Shown here: positions 26,802-37,442 of the stretch, in pieces
Layout: each line of letters opens with the position of its first letter
Numbering within the stretch: position 1 is the stretch's first letter
Program-made: the position numbers and the translations under genes
The notes under the pieces: model-generated
Databases searched by the model: none
The model's input: the letters and a program-made list of their open reading frames with translations, nothing else
What the model was told of the DNA's origin: nothing
From: Psychromonas marina
Lineage (GTDB): Bacteria > Pseudomonadota > Gammaproteobacteria > Enterobacterales > Psychromonadaceae
Direction of reading: 5' to 3'
Length of the DNA stretch: 64,000 nt
Assembly (NCBI RefSeq): GCF_030161115.1
Contig: NZ_BSPQ01000001.1
Coordinates: 682,001-746,000 of the forward strand

Positions 26802-29102
26802 ATGGCAAAATTACATCACCTAGGATTTCCCCGCATTGGTCATAAACGACAACTGAAGTTTTCTTTGGAAAAATTTTGGCGCGGAGAAATTTCAGAAACA
26901 CAGTTGCAACAATCAGCTAGCGAATTACGCGCAGAGAACTGGCATTCACAACAAACATTAGCCTTTGATTTTCATACCGTCGGTGACTTTTCACTTTACG
27001 ACCAAGTGCTTGATATGAGTTTATTACTGGGTAACTTGCCTAAACGGGCCATACAGGGTGAAAATCAACTTGATAATTATTTTCGTGTGGCACGTGGTAG
27101 ATCACAACAAAAGCAATGTTGCTCTACACCCCATGCAGGTGAATCTGACGCAGGCGAGATGACAAAATGGTTTAATACTAATTATCATTACATCGTCCCA
27201 GAGTTCGATCAACAAACTAGTTTTGAACTTAATGCAGATAATTTGTTACTGCAAATTAAAGAGCTTCAGCGCATCAATAAAAATGCTAAACCCGTGATCA
27301 TTGGTCCTGTCACTTACCTCTGGCTAGGTAAAGAAAAAGATCAAAGCAATAAGCTAACTCTTTTACCCGCGCTATTAAAAACCTACCAGCAATTACTGCA
27401 AAAACTACAAGAAAACAACATTCAGTGGCTACAAATAGATGAGCCAATTCTCGCTTTAGAGTTGAACAATGAGTGGCAAACTGCTTTACAAAGCGCTTAT
27501 CACACGCTCAAGCAGTCACCTGTTAAATTATTACTAACAACCTATTTTGGTGAGTTAAAAGATAACCTTTTATTAGCATCTCAATTACCCGTTGCAGGCT
27601 TGCACATCGATGCGATCAATGGCCAACATGAAGTATCACAGGTCGCTGCATTATTAGCCCCTGAGCAAGTGTTATCGCTTGGTGTCATTAATGGCTGTAA
27701 CATTTGGAAAACCGATCTTAATGACACATTAAGCTGGCTTGCACCTTTACATGAACAATTGCAAGATCGTTTATGGATAGCACCAAACAGCTCTCTTTTA
27801 CATGTTCCTGTCGATTTAGAAAGTGAAATAAAACTAGATAGTGAAATAAAAAATTGGTTAGCTTTTGCAACGCAAAAACTGCAGGAACTCAGTTTATTAG
27901 GCAGTGCCTTAAACGAGGGGCTAGACACAGTTTTTGAGCAATTTTCAGAAAATAAATTAGCCATCACGTCACGTAAAAACAGTACTCGTATCCACAATCC
28001 CGATGTACAAAAATCAGTGGCAAGTATAAACGCTCAGTTAGGTGATCGTCAGCAAGGGTTTGCGCTACGTAGCGCCATTCAAAAAAAGAGCCTCAACCTA
28101 CCTAAGTACCCAACAACAACAATTGGGTCTTTTCCGCAAACAAAAGAGATTCGCGCAACTCGAAAAGCAAAAAGATCGGGTGAAATCGATGCTGATGAGT
28201 ACCAGCAACAGATACAGCAATCGATACAGTTTTGTATTGAGCAACAGCATAAAATTGGTTTAGACGTTTTAGTGCATGGTGAAGCTGAACGTAATGATAT
28301 GGTGGAATATTTTGGAGAGTTATTAGCGGGTTTTGTATTTACTCAATTTGCATGGGTACAATCCTATGGATCGCGCTGTGTTAAACCACCTATTTTATTT
28401 GGTGATGTTTCACGTCCTCAACCAATGACTGTCAAGTGGACTAAATATGCACAATCATTAACCTCTAAAAAAGTGAAAGGGATGCTAACTGGACCCGTTA
28501 CTATTCTAAATTGGTCCTTTGTGCGAGATGATCAACCCATCAAAATAACATGTCAGCAAATTGCGTTAGCAATCCGTGAAGAGGTGTTAGACCTTGAGAG
28601 AGCAGGCATTGAAATCATTCAAATTGATGAAGCCGCATTACGAGAGAAACTGCCTTTACAACGCTCTCAGTGGTCAAACTATTTAAATTGGGCAATTGAA
28701 GCCTTCCGCATTACTGCTAATGGTGTTGCTGATAAAACACAAATACATACACATATGTGTTATTCGGAGTTTAATGACATTATTCAACCGATCGCGGAAA
28801 TGGATGCAGATGTTATCACCATTGAAACATCACGCTCTGATATGCAGTTATTAAATGTTTTCGAAGCCTTCAATTACCCCAATGCGATTGGCCCAGGCGT
28901 TTATGACATTCATTCTCCCAATACACCTAATGTTGAGAAGATGGTTTCATTAATGCAAAAAGCAGCACAACGTATTCCAGTGGAGCAGCTTTGGGTCAAC
29001 CCTGATTGCGGCCTCAAAACAAGACAATGGCATGAAGTAGAGCCTGCTCTTATTAACATGGTTGAAGCCGCTAAAAAACTACGTGCAAGTTGCAAAAGCT
29101 AA
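26802..29102 (+). CDS. metE: Cobalamin-independent methionine synthase
   Basis: Transfers the methyl group of 5-methyltetrahydropteroyl-triglutamate to homocysteine. The N-terminal barrel begins [19 protein letters not shown]. The catalytic C-terminal barrel has [13 protein letters not shown], the zinc ligands His and Cys in HTHMCYSEF, a Glu in [12 protein letters not shown] and the last Cys in NPDCGLKTR. Length 766 aa (E. coli 753). It is divergent from metR. A small tandem duplication gives the repeat [10 protein letters not shown] at about 345-355, near 27830-27860. Confidence 0.98.
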   Translation: MAKLHHLGFPRIGHKRQLKFSLEKFWRGEISETQLQQSASELRAENWHSQQTLAFDFHTVGDFSLYDQVLDMSLLLGNLPKRAIQGENQLDNYFRVARGRSQQKQCCSTPHAGESDAGEMTKWFNTNYHYIVPEFDQQTSFELNADNLLLQIKELQRINKNAKPVIIGPVTYLWLGKEKDQSNKLTLLPALLKTYQQLLQKLQENNIQWLQIDEPILALELNNEWQTALQSAYHTLKQSPVKLLLTTYFGELKDNLLLASQLPVAGLHIDAINGQHEVSQVAALLAPEQVLSLGVINGCNIWKTDLNDTLSWLAPLHEQLQDRLWIAPNSSLLHVPVDLESEIKLDSEIKNWLAFATQKLQELSLLGSALNEGLDTVFEQFSENKLAITSRKNSTRIHNPDVQKSVASINAQLGDRQQGFALRSAIQKKSLNLPKYPTTTIGSFPQTKEIRATRKAKRSGEIDADEYQQQIQQSIQFCIEQQHKIGLDVLVHGEAERNDMVEYFGELLAGFVFTQFAWVQSYGSRCVKPPILFGDVSRPQPMTVKWTKYAQSLTSKKVKGMLTGPVTILNWSFVRDDQPIKITCQQIALAIREEVLDLERAGIEIIQIDEAALREKLPLQRSQWSNYLNWAIEAFRITANGVADKTQIHTHMCYSEFNDIIQPIAEMDADVITIETSRSDMQLLNVFEAFNYPNAIGPGVYDIHSPNTPNVEKMVSLMQKAAQRIPVEQLWVNPDCGLKTRQWHEVEPALINMVEAAKKLRASCKS

Positions 29103-29144
29103 TTCAATAACGAATCAGTATGCACAACGTTTGAACTGTTAATA

Positions 29145-30965
29145 TTAAGCACTTAGCGCAATACCAGCAGCATTAGGCTGCTGGTATTGCGCGCAATTCG
29201 CGGCATCTACTTGTGCATTAGCAATATACACCGAGTTACCCTTTTGTTTTTTAGCCATAGATTTCGCATCCGTAGCTAATACTGCAACATCATGATAACT
29301 TGTACAAAAAGGGCTAGGGAATTCCACACAACCAATAGATAAGGTCAACATTGGATAAAACTGATCTTTACCAAAACGATCTTTCGCCGAGATCCCCCCC
29401 ATCACTTGATCTTCAGGCAAATAACGATGCCTTACCCATTCACTAAACTTAGTTAATATCGCCTCACATATACTTTTCATCAGTTCATTTGAAGTGATAA
29501 TAATAAAGTCATCCCCCCCTATATGACCAATAAAATCGTGAGGTTCAGTGACGACTTCGCGCAAAATATTTGCAACACCTGTAATTATTTGATCTCCTTT
29601 TTCATAACCATAATAATCGTTATAGGGTTTAAAATTATCAAGGTCAATATAAGCGATAACAAAAGGATATTCAGCACATATATATTGCTCTAGCTTCTTA
29701 TTAATGGGCACATTACCCGGCAATAAGGTTAGTGGATTTGCATAGCGAGCATTGGTTATTTGTAGATTAGAGATCATTTTTACCAACGCTATAATTGAAC
29801 CAACTCCTTCATAATTTCCCTGCTTAGTAATGATAAACTCCAATGCTTTTTGCGCTTCTGATTGTTGATTGATAGCCTGGCTTACTTGCTCAATAGCGAG
29901 GTATTTTTCCAACATCATCACGTTTGTATCCACTAATGACTGAATACTCTTTTTACCCGACAACTCTCTTCCAAACTTTAAAAATAGCAATTTAGTTAAA
30001 CAACTACGCCTGATTAAACCAAGCGGCTTTTGTTGGCCAGAAGCAGTCCAGCGAACAACAGGGATACTTTCCCAACTTCGGTTTAGTTTAAATAAATTAG
30101 CACACTGCTCGACGGTATCATGTTCACTAACAGCAGGGATATGTTGCAGTAATTCAGCAACAATAGGTGTACTTGGATCTAGCAGTGTAATACCTGCATT
30201 AGCGTCGGAGAAAAACAGTTTTTTAGGTATTTTTCTCACGGGTAAAGCGGCAGGCTTGGCAAAGTAATACCCCTGAGAAAAGGGTAATCCCATTTTTTCT
30301 ATGAACCTAAATTCATCCTCAGTTTCAATGCCCTCTGCAATCACCTTACAATTCAGTTCATCGGCAATATTTTTTATAGAAAGAACAAATTGCTGCCTCA
30401 CTTTATCAACACCAATATTCGACACAAAGTAACGATCTATTTTGACATAATCGGGTCTTAGTTCATCCCACATACGCAACCCTGAATAACCAGAGCCTAA
30501 ATCATCCATCGCAATTTCAAAGCCCATGTTTTTATAATGCTTGATCGCTTCACGCACCATTTGATAGTTATCAAGTGGGCTATGCTCTGTTAATTCAATA
30601 ACAACTCGACTGGCTGACAAGTTTGCTTTCTCAAGCATTCTTAACGTTTCCCCACCACGAAAACCTGGCTGAAAAAGCGTATCAGGACTGGCATTTAAGA
30701 ACAGTTTACCGTCAAGTTTAAGGCTTTGAAATTGCTGAATAGATAACGAGCGGCACAATAGTTCTAACTCAACTAAACGGCCCTGCTTGGTTGCTTCTTC
30801 AAAAAGAGCAAGAGGCGAATGAAATGGTGTATCGATTGGCCCTCGAATCAGAGCTTCATACGCAAAAATATCGGTGGACTTATTAGCAACAATAGGTTGA
30901 AAATAAACCGTTAATTTTTTTTCTTTAATAATGGTATCAAGACTGATTCGAGTCGATGTCGTCAT
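29145..30965 (-). CDS. EAL-CBS-GGDEF c-di-GMP signalling protein
   Basis: A 606-aa cytoplasmic protein with no membrane helix. The EAL domain (about 10-240) is complete: AYEALIRG, ELTE, MDDLGSGYSG, KIDRYF and AEGIETED. A pair of CBS-like segments (about 265-400, e.g. VSEHDTVEQCANLF and SIPVVRW) follows, then GGDEF (about 420-580). Its signature is GGDDF, a conservative change that may keep activity; no RxxD I-site is seen (EPHD at that place). The order EAL first, GGDEF last is the reverse of the usual one. Adenine nucleotides binding the CBS pair could switch the activity. Confidence 0.88.
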   Translation of the reverse strand: MTTSTRISLDTIIKEKKLTVYFQPIVANKSTDIFAYEALIRGPIDTPFHSPLALFEEATKQGRLVELELLCRSLSIQQFQSLKLDGKLFLNASPDTLFQPGFRGGETLRMLEKANLSASRVVIELTEHSPLDNYQMVREAIKHYKNMGFEIAMDDLGSGYSGLRMWDELRPDYVKIDRYFVSNIGVDKVRQQFVLSIKNIADELNCKVIAEGIETEDEFRFIEKMGLPFSQGYYFAKPAALPVRKIPKKLFFSDANAGITLLDPSTPIVAELLQHIPAVSEHDTVEQCANLFKLNRSWESIPVVRWTASGQQKPLGLIRRSCLTKLLFLKFGRELSGKKSIQSLVDTNVMMLEKYLAIEQVSQAINQQSEAQKALEFIITKQGNYEGVGSIIALVKMISNLQITNARYANPLTLLPGNVPINKKLEQYICAEYPFVIAYIDLDNFKPYNDYYGYEKGDQIITGVANILREVVTEPHDFIGHIGGDDFIIITSNELMKSICEAILTKFSEWVRHRYLPEDQVMGGISAKDRFGKDQFYPMLTLSIGCVEFPSPFCTSYHDVAVLATDAKSMAKKQKGNSVYIANAQVDAANCAQYQQPNAAGIALSA

Positions 30966-31041
30966 AGTAATTTCTTATTGTTATTTATAATTAAATAACA
31001 ATAAGAAAATTAGATGACCGTTTTATGACAAGTAGAGGAAG

Positions 31042-32619
31042 TTAACTATTAGATTTGCGCGTATCGACATGCACCAGTAATTTTTGTCCTGGCTGAATAT
31101 ACTTCTTATTTTGCAGTTGATTCCAGCGAACTAAATCAGCTGTTTTAACATTAAATTTTTGAGCTATGACACCAAGAGAATCACCAGAGCGTACTTGATA
31201 AGTCACTTTTTGTATTGCCGGTTGTTTTGCTGCCTTCCAAATCGTTAGTTGCTGCCCTAAGCGTAACGTATTCTTAGTGCTCATTTTATTCCACTTCGCG
31301 ATATCTTTTGAGGTCACTTTATACAAACGACTAATATCCCAGAGCGTATCCCCTTCAACGATGGTATGAGTTACTTTACGTTTGTTAGTACTTTGTTGAG
31401 ACTCAAAGCTTTTAGCTTGTGCATAGAGTTTCTCTTGTTGTGACTTACTTGCAACAGGAATCAATAGAGGTTGTCCAATCTTAATAAAAGAACCATTGAT
31501 ATCATTTATCTGCTTCAGCACGTTTGTTGTGGTGCCATTTTTTTGCGCAATCACGCTCAGGCTATCACCAGATCGTACTTTGTAGCGCGCCCAACGGACA
31601 CGATCACCTTTATCTGTTTCAGCTAATTTTCGGGTAAATTTTTCAGCAACCAGTGTAGGTATAAGTAGTTTATGCGGGCCTTCTGGAGATGTTGCCCAAT
31701 GATTGAATGCGGGGTTCAATAATTGAATTTCTGCCACGGTTAAGTCTGCAAGTTGTGCAGCATAAGCTAGATCAAGTTGTGAGCCAGTGTCAACATAAGT
31801 CAACACTTGTTCGTTAGCGATATGAGGTAATTCAACACCATATTTTTCATGATTTCGTAAAATATCAACTAATGCTAATAACTTAGGCACATAATCTTGC
31901 GTTTCTCTTGGTAGAGAGAGGCTCCAGTAATCTACCGCTTTGTTTTCTCTTTCATTTTTTTGGACCGCACGTTGCACACGCCCTTCACCAGAGTTGTACG
32001 CTGCAAAAGCATATAACCAGTCATCTCCTAAATAACCATGTAAAACTTCCATATAACGCAATGCAGCCGTTGTTGATGCGTAAACATCACGGCGTCCGTC
32101 ATACCACCAGTCTTGCTTTAGACCAAAACGTTCACCACTCGGACGCATAAACTGCCACAGTCCTGAAGCGCCCGCATGAGAGTAAGCAAAGGGATTGAAG
32201 GTGCTTTCGACAACGGGTAATAAAGCTAATTCGAGAGGTAATTGTTTAGCCTCTATCTGCTCAACAATAAGGAATAAAAAAGGTTCGGCGCGCTTAGACA
32301 CCTGTTTTAAGTAGGTCGGATGACTGAGATAATAATCACGCTGCTTAGCAATACGGCTATTTTCAGGCACTTCAAATTCAAAACCATCCGCTAATTTTAG
32401 CCAAATGTTTTCATAGTTAATTTCAGCATCTACCTGAGTTTCTTCCTCGCTAGGCGATTTCTCTTTTACAAGGTGGGATAAGCCCTCTTCATCAGCTTCT
32501 ATGACCGATGGCGTCATTACCTCTACGCTTACTTCCTCCTCCTGGATTGGGGCAAGAGGCGCTGTTGTTTGACATGCAGCAACAAAAAACAGCAATAAAA
32601 ATGAGAATAATAACTTCAT
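31042..32619 (-). CDS. mltD: Membrane-bound lytic murein transglycosylase D
   Basis: Outer-membrane lipoprotein that cleaves peptidoglycan glycan strands to 1,6-anhydroMurNAc ends. From the ATG at 32619 the product is 525 aa with a lipoprotein signal peptide and lipobox VAAC, Cys near residue 16. The SLT domain has the catalytic Glu in PVVESTFNPFAYS, then GASGLWQFM and AYNSGEGRV. Three LysM repeats follow (YKVRSGDSL, HTIVEGDTL and YQVRSGDSL starts). A GTG three codons upstream is possible but the later ATG gives the usual lipoprotein N-terminus. The gene is followed by gloB upstream on the same strand, the E. coli order. Confidence 0.95.
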   Translation of the reverse strand: MKLLFSFLLLFFVAACQTTAPLAPIQEEEVSVEVMTPSVIEADEEGLSHLVKEKSPSEEETQVDAEINYENIWLKLADGFEFEVPENSRIAKQRDYYLSHPTYLKQVSKRAEPFLFLIVEQIEAKQLPLELALLPVVESTFNPFAYSHAGASGLWQFMRPSGERFGLKQDWWYDGRRDVYASTTAALRYMEVLHGYLGDDWLYAFAAYNSGEGRVQRAVQKNERENKAVDYWSLSLPRETQDYVPKLLALVDILRNHEKYGVELPHIANEQVLTYVDTGSQLDLAYAAQLADLTVAEIQLLNPAFNHWATSPEGPHKLLIPTLVAEKFTRKLAETDKGDRVRWARYKVRSGDSLSVIAQKNGTTTNVLKQINDINGSFIKIGQPLLIPVASKSQQEKLYAQAKSFESQQSTNKRKVTHTIVEGDTLWDISRLYKVTSKDIAKWNKMSTKNTLRLGQQLTIWKAAKQPAIQKVTYQVRSGDSLGVIAQKFNVKTADLVRWNQLQNKKYIQPGQKLLVHVDTRKSNS

Positions 32620-32679
32620 GAAATCCACTCTAGAGAAAATAAGTGGCGTATTCTATCAAAAATAAAAAATAATTTCTGT

Positions 32680-33450
32680 TTAAAAATTGTCTTTATAGGT
32701 TCGTAACGCGCTGAATGTCTCTATACCCGCCAAAAGAGGCCTAGCAAGTTGATTTTGAAGATGATTAACCAAATCCTGTTGTTCACAACGTAAAAAAGGA
32801 TTAATACTTTTTTCAATACCTATACAAGTTGGGATTGTAGAAAGTCCCTGTTGGCGCTTTTTAGCAACCGTTTGCATATAGGTAAGTAGCGCACTATTTT
32901 TAGGCTCAATAGCATAAGCAAAAGTTAAATTGCTGGTTGTATATTCATGTGCACAATAAATTTTAGTATCATCGGGTAACATCGCTAAACGAGAAAGTGC
33001 ATTAAACATCTGTTCATGGCTACCTTCGAAGACTCTTCCGCAGCCACCGGAGAAAAGTGTATCACCAGAAAACAACAGTTGTTGGTTATAAAAGACGATG
33101 TGATCCAATGTATGCCCAGGCACTTCCATGACTTCCAGCACTAAACGACTTTCAAAACAGTGGATGCTTTGTCCCTCAACAACTAATGTTGATTCAGGAA
33201 ATAACTTATCTTTACTAAAGACATTAATATCGTCCCCTAATACCGATAATAGTTGCCTAACACCGCCAATATGGTCATCGTGTTTGTGAGTCAGCAAAAT
33301 GGCATCTAAAATTAAGGCTTGTGATTCAATCATCTCAAGTACAGGTGTTGCATCGCCCGGATCGACAACTACACAATGCTGGCTTTGACTATCTTTAATA
33401 AGCCAAATATAGTTGTCATTAAAAGCTAGGATCGTTAATACATTAACCAT
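32680..33450 (-). CDS. gloB: Hydroxyacylglutathione hydrolase (glyoxalase II)
   Basis: Metallo-beta-lactamase-fold hydrolase that converts S-lactoylglutathione to lactate and glutathione. The binuclear metal motif THKHDDHIGG is near residue 54, further ligands are in PGHTLDH and FSGDTLFSGGCGR, and in CAHEYT. Length 256 aa (E. coli 251). It is divergent from the methyltransferase gene by 59 bases, which matches the gloB-yafS arrangement in E. coli. Confidence 0.96.
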   Translation of the reverse strand: MVNVLTILAFNDNYIWLIKDSQSQHCVVVDPGDATPVLEMIESQALILDAILLTHKHDDHIGGVRQLLSVLGDDINVFSKDKLFPESTLVVEGQSIHCFESRLVLEVMEVPGHTLDHIVFYNQQLLFSGDTLFSGGCGRVFEGSHEQMFNALSRLAMLPDDTKIYCAHEYTTSNLTFAYAIEPKNSALLTYMQTVAKKRQQGLSTIPTCIGIEKSINPFLRCEQQDLVNHLQNQLARPLLAGIETFSALRTYKDNF

Positions 33451-33509
33451 AATAATTCTCTCATTAAATAAGTTACCGATGATACCTCGAAGACAAGGTA
33501 AGCAAAAAT

Positions 33510-34238
33510 ATGAAGATAGCTAAAACATCGCGAATATTAACGTCCATTGAATCATGGTCGCAACTTCCAGATGGCGAGTGTTTACTAAAACAGACGCAAT
33601 ATCGACTAGATCATACCCTGCCGCGCTGTTTTGGCTACCATCTGTTAAAACTTGGACAACTAAGTAGCCAGCTAAGCACTGCTAAGTCACCAATTATCCA
33701 CCAGATAAACTGCGCGCCAAGTGGAGAAGATATTGGCCTATTTGCAGATTTGCACCTATTACCAGTGCAAGACTCTTCTATCGACCTTTGTCTTTTGGCC
33801 CATGAATTAGATTTCTCTAGCGACCCTCATCAACTGCTGCGTGAAATAGATCGTGTTTTAACACTCGATGGTACGCTAATTATTAGCGGTTACAATCCTA
33901 TTAGCCTATTTGGGTTACGCTCTGTATTAACACCCAAACGCCCACATACCGCACGTTTATTTTTACTCAATCGTATTTTAGATTGGCTACACCTGCTTGG
34001 GTTTGAAGTGCAGCAAAAGCAACAGTTTGATTTTCTTTCCTGCAATACAAGTAACCGACTTGTAAATTGTATTGAAAATATTGGTGAACGCCTATTCCCC
34101 TTCTTTTGTAGCAACTATTTTATTGTCGCTAAAAAGCAGAGCATTCCGATGACACGCATCAAATCACCTTTTAAATTTGCGAAACCGATTATGAGTAAAC
34201 AACCGATTGCGACACGCAACAATCGTGATTTACGTTAA
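33510..34238 (+). CDS. yafS: Class I SAM-dependent methyltransferase, YafS-like
   Basis: A 242-aa protein with a methyltransferase fold. The motif post I and II region reads LHLLPVQDSSIDLCLLAHELDFSSDPHQLLREIDRVL and GTLIISGYNP, typical of class I enzymes of the UbiE/YafS type. The N-terminal glycine-rich SAM motif is divergent (HQINCAPSGED). Its position between gloB and rnhA-dnaQ is the same as yafS in E. coli; the substrate is unknown. Confidence 0.85.
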   Translation: MKIAKTSRILTSIESWSQLPDGECLLKQTQYRLDHTLPRCFGYHLLKLGQLSSQLSTAKSPIIHQINCAPSGEDIGLFADLHLLPVQDSSIDLCLLAHELDFSSDPHQLLREIDRVLTLDGTLIISGYNPISLFGLRSVLTPKRPHTARLFLLNRILDWLHLLGFEVQQKQQFDFLSCNTSNRLVNCIENIGERLFPFFCSNYFIVAKKQSIPMTRIKSPFKFAKPIMSKQPIATRNNRDLR

Positions 34239-34254
34239 TCGGCGTTACTAATCG

Positions 34255-34716
34255 TTAACCATCATAACCTGTATCTTCTTGGGTAGGTTTAGACTCCGCA
34301 GCTTCTCTAGCAAGATCATCACAACGTTCATTTTCTGGATGGCCAGAATGACCTTTTACCCAATGCCAAGTAACTTCGTGTTTCTCTTGAGCGGCATCTA
34401 ACGCTTTCCACAAATCCACATTTTTGACTGGAGCTTTAGCAGCCGTTTTCCAACCTCGCTTCTTCCAATTATGGATCCACTGGGTAATACCTTGACGCAC
34501 ATATTGACTATCGGTCGTTAAATCCACTGTGCAAGGTTCACTTAATTGTTGCAGACCTTTAATACAAGCGAGCATCTCCATACGATTATTGGTTGTGCGC
34601 TTATAACCTTCAGCTAACTCTTTACGGTGTTTATTGAAAATCAGTACAGCGCCGTAACCACCTGGCCCAGGATTACCTAAACATGAACCATCTGTATAAA
34701 TTTCTATTTTTTTCAT
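34255..34716 (-). CDS. rnhA: Ribonuclease HI
   Basis: Cuts the RNA of RNA-DNA hybrids. From the ATG at 34716 the product is 153 aa, the usual size; a longer in-frame extension upstream would add a non-homologous leader and overlap dnaQ, so I reject it. gaggctacaATG gives a Shine-Dalgarno. Catalytic residues are the Asp in [15 protein letters not shown], Glu in NRMEML, Asp in TTDSQYV, and His and Asp in [16 protein letters not shown]. It diverges from dnaQ over a 67-base gap, as in E. coli. Confidence 0.97.
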   Translation of the reverse strand: MKKIEIYTDGSCLGNPGPGGYGAVLIFNKHRKELAEGYKRTTNNRMEMLACIKGLQQLSEPCTVDLTTDSQYVRQGITQWIHNWKKRGWKTAAKAPVKNVDLWKALDAAQEKHEVTWHWVKGHSGHPENERCDDLAREAAESKPTQEDTGYDG

Positions 34717-34783
34717 TGTAGCCTCATAACCTTGCGCACATTTTGCTAAACTTAGCTTTCGTAAACTATAAATAGAGAAACTC

Positions 34784-35497
34784 ATGAACACAAGCAAAGA
34801 GATAAGACAGGTCGTTTTAGATACTGAAACAACAGGTATGAATAAAGATGGCACTGTTTACCTTGGCCACCGTATTATCGAAATCGGTTGTGTTGAAGTG
34901 ATTAATCGCCGTTTGACCGGTCGCCATTTCCACGTTTATATCAATCCAGGTCAACTAGTCGACCCAGAAGCCGTAACTGTCCATGGTATTACTGATGAGT
35001 TTCTTCAGGATAAACCAGCTTTTGACCAAGTAGCCGATGAGTTTATCGAGTTTATCCGCGGTGCAGATCTAGTTATTCATAATGCGCCCTTCGATGTCGG
35101 GTTTATGGACCAAGAGTTCCGTTTTTTAAATAAAAAGACCCAACCGACTGAAGATATCTCGACAGTGACCGATACCTTAGTGATGGCTAAAAAGATGTTT
35201 CCAGGAAAAAGAAACAATCTTGATGCTTTGTCGGATCGTTTTGGCATCAATACTAAACACCGTGTATTACATGGCGCACTACTCGATGCAGAGATTTTAG
35301 CCGATGTTTACCTGCTAATGAGTGGTGGGCAAGCAAAGCTTAATTTATCAAATAATGAAAGTGGTGAAGTACCAACGTGCAGACAACCAAGAACATCTTC
35401 TGCAGCACTCACCATTATTCGAGCAACAGAAGCAGAAGAAGCAGCGCATACTGAGCGCTTAAAAATAATAAAGGACAACCTGTGGCAATCTTCATAA
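34784..35497 (+). CDS. dnaQ: DNA polymerase III epsilon subunit (3'-5' proofreading exonuclease)
   Basis: DEDDh exonuclease of the replicase core. Exo I is VLDTETTGM, Exo II is [15 protein letters not shown] and Exo [18 protein letters not shown] flexible linker and C-terminal alpha-binding tail follow. Length 237 aa (E. coli 243). The reverse of a family start, [18 protein letters not shown], matches E. coli. The stop overlaps by 16 bases the start of the next gene, which uses GTG. Confidence 0.97.
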   Translation: MNTSKEIRQVVLDTETTGMNKDGTVYLGHRIIEIGCVEVINRRLTGRHFHVYINPGQLVDPEAVTVHGITDEFLQDKPAFDQVADEFIEFIRGADLVIHNAPFDVGFMDQEFRFLNKKTQPTEDISTVTDTLVMAKKMFPGKRNNLDALSDRFGINTKHRVLHGALLDAEILADVYLLMSGGQAKLNLSNNESGEVPTCRQPRTSSAALTIIRATEAEEAAHTERLKIIKDNLWQSS

Positions 35498-36747
35498 GAT
35501 ATCTATTCATTTCATTTTTTTTGTTCTTTTCGGTCTCATCAATAGGTCATGCCATTTTTGCTCCCAATGATATTCCTTTATTAGACAACCGCTTTCGAAT
35601 CGATCCTGAAACGGAGCAAATCACCTTTATTTTTAATCACAGTAAAGGACATCAACGGGTAGTCCTCGTACAACCTGATGGCAGTAAGTTATATCAAAAA
35701 AGGCACCCTGAAAATATTGCTTGGGTAAGTAGTAAGGTACAGGACATTGTAACAGTACAGAATCCGATGGCAGGTCCTTGGCAAGCAATCGCAGAGTTAG
35801 ATGGTGACAATCGAATAAAGCTAATCAGTAAAGTTCAGCTTAAAGTTAACCGTTTACCTTTAAAGCTATACACAAAAGAATATATTACTACCGAAGCAAG
35901 CCTCTTTGATGGCAATAAAGTAATTAGCAACCCCGCTTACCTAGCTGATGCGATGTTATCGATATCATTAACCGGCTCAGCGAACAAAAAAATGGCGCTA
36001 TACCTCGATGATGGTAAACATTACGATCAACTTGCATTCGATGGCAACTTAACTGCTCATCTTTATGTCGATCTACAACCGGGGCGCTACCTGATGAGTA
36101 TCAGCACCCAAAATGATGTTTTTATTCGTAATGTAAATAAAGATATCGTCGTGTTTCCTTCCCCCATTAACTATGAAATAGAATTTCAAGAAGCACAGAG
36201 CGATATAGCAACGCTCTCCTTCAGTATTGATAGCGATGAAATTATCCCCGAATCAGTGACTATTAACGGGGCGTTTAAAGATGCAAATAATAAAATTACC
36301 AGTCAAGTGATGATACACAATATCGATAACCCTGAAGGTTCAGTACAGTTCTCCTCGCAATACAAGCTTCCCTACAAAATGTATACTTTTTCAGGTAAAG
36401 CTTATGCTACAACGCATGATGGTCGAGAAATAGAGTTACAACTACCGGATCGGATATTTAAGTTAACCCCTCCCTTTAAACTTGCTGAAAATATTGCAAG
36501 TGATGGGGTAGCTACGCAATTGCATTCCACAAAAGCACAATCGTTAAGTAATCCCCCCCCTTCACTATTAAGTCAGTGGTGGTTAATTATCACAATTTCG
36601 TTAACACTCCTCTTTATGATTGCAGTAATCGCATTTTTCTTATGGAAACAGAAAAACAAAAAACTAAAAAAGGAAGGGATAGTACTTGATGAGCTGAACT
36701 TAGATGAGTTGCAACCGATGCCAATCGATGTATCGGATGGTAAATAA
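35482..36747 (+). CDS. TIGR03503-like membrane-anchored periplasmic protein
   Basis: A 421-aa protein with a signal peptide or N-terminal anchor (about 5-24), a long beta-rich periplasmic region (about 25-370) and one C-terminal helix (about 372-394) followed by a charged cytoplasmic tail rich in Lys then Asp/Glu (ELNLDELQPMP). This is the layout of the conserved gammaproteobacterial family next to dnaQ; its function is unknown. The start GTG at 35482 has aaagga 7 bases upstream and lies inside dnaQ, indicating coupling. A run of eight C at about 36553-36560 encodes the PPP at the junction before the membrane helix and is a possible slippage site. Confidence 0.8.
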   Translation: MAIFIRYLFISFFLFFSVSSIGHAIFAPNDIPLLDNRFRIDPETEQITFIFNHSKGHQRVVLVQPDGSKLYQKRHPENIAWVSSKVQDIVTVQNPMAGPWQAIAELDGDNRIKLISKVQLKVNRLPLKLYTKEYITTEASLFDGNKVISNPAYLADAMLSISLTGSANKKMALYLDDGKHYDQLAFDGNLTAHLYVDLQPGRYLMSISTQNDVFIRNVNKDIVVFPSPINYEIEFQEAQSDIATLSFSIDSDEIIPESVTINGAFKDANNKITSQVMIHNIDNPEGSVQFSSQYKLPYKMYTFSGKAYATTHDGREIELQLPDRIFKLTPPFKLAENIASDGVATQLHSTKAQSLSNPPPSLLSQWWLIITISLTLLFMIAVIAFFLWKQKNKKLKKEGIVLDELNLDELQPMPIDVSDGK

Positions 36748-36819
36748 ACAGGAGTTGCGTGCAAAACAAGCAAGCGATAGAAATAAACGAAAATAATGCA
36801 TTTTTTTTGTTTATGAGTG

Positions 36820-36848
36820 TTGACTCCATAGGGGCAACTCCGTATTAT
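36820..36848 (+). promoter_or_regulatory. Sigma70 promoter of the tRNA-Asp cluster
   Basis: TTGACT (36820-36825), 17 bases, TATTAT (36843-36848). The upstream 30 bases are A/T rich like an UP element. A GC-rich discriminator (cagcgcc) follows, typical of stringently controlled stable-RNA promoters. The first tRNA begins about 76 bases beyond the expected start point. Confidence 0.65.
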
Positions 36849-36930
36849 CAGCGCCACAACGAAGACACGCAGTCAGTGACTTGTTGATTTAACTGAACAC
36901 TGTTAATTTAAACCTCGGTTTAAGATAATT

Positions 36931-37007
36931 GGAGTGGTAGTTCAGTTGGTTAGAATACCGGCCTGTCACGCCGGGGGTCGCGGGTTCGAGTCCCGTCCAC
37001 TCCGCCA
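36931..37007 (+). tRNA. tRNA-Asp (GTC), copy 1
   Basis: Complete 77-nt cloverleaf: acceptor GGAGTGG/CCACTCC, anticodon stem CCGGC/GCCGG with loop CTGTCAC (anticodon GTC at 36965-36967), T arm GCGGG-TTCGAGT-CCCGT and encoded CCA. First of four identical genes. Confidence 0.98.
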
Positions 37008-37077
37008 CTATCTTTTAAAGATATTTGGCGAGTAGATTCTGTTAAATCAATTGTTGTAATATTTATATACCCAAGCT

Positions 37078-37154
37078 GGAGTGGTAGTTCAGTTGGTTAG
37101 AATACCGGCCTGTCACGCCGGGGGTCGCGGGTTCGAGTCCCGTCCACTCCGCCA
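37078..37154 (+). tRNA. tRNA-Asp (GTC), copy 2
   Basis: Identical 77-nt sequence to copy 1 including the encoded CCA. The spacer before it is 70 bases and differs from the other spacers. Confidence 0.98.
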
Positions 37155-37193
37155 ACGTATATAAATAAATTTCTGAATACAGTACTTCGTTAT

Positions 37194-37270
37194 GGAGTGG
37201 TAGTTCAGTTGGTTAGAATACCGGCCTGTCACGCCGGGGGTCGCGGGTTCGAGTCCCGTCCACTCCGCCA
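37194..37270 (+). tRNA. tRNA-Asp (GTC), copy 3
   Basis: Identical 77-nt sequence; spacer of 39 bases after copy 2. Confidence 0.98.
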
Positions 37271-37336
37271 ACGTACTGTGGATGAAAATATGGCTTATCA
37301 CACCATTTAAAGTGATTAAACTGTTACACACTCGGA

Positions 37337-37413
37337 GGAGTGGTAGTTCAGTTGGTTAGAATACCGGCCTGTCACGCCGGGGGTCGCGGGTTCGAGTCCC
37401 GTCCACTCCGCCA
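37337..37413 (+). tRNA. tRNA-Asp (GTC), copy 4
   Basis: Identical 77-nt sequence; spacer of 66 bases after copy 3. A terminator hairpin follows about 30 bases later. Confidence 0.98.
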
Positions 37414-37442
37414 ACAGTGTGCTTAATAGTTACATAAAGAAA

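Noticed and set aside
37113-37331. Minus-strand ORF reading across tRNA-Asp copies (GLEPATPGVTGRYSNQLNYH, RSGRDSNPRPPA)
   Set aside because: It is the antisense of the tRNA genes, a known type of spurious annotation; the repeats explain the residues.
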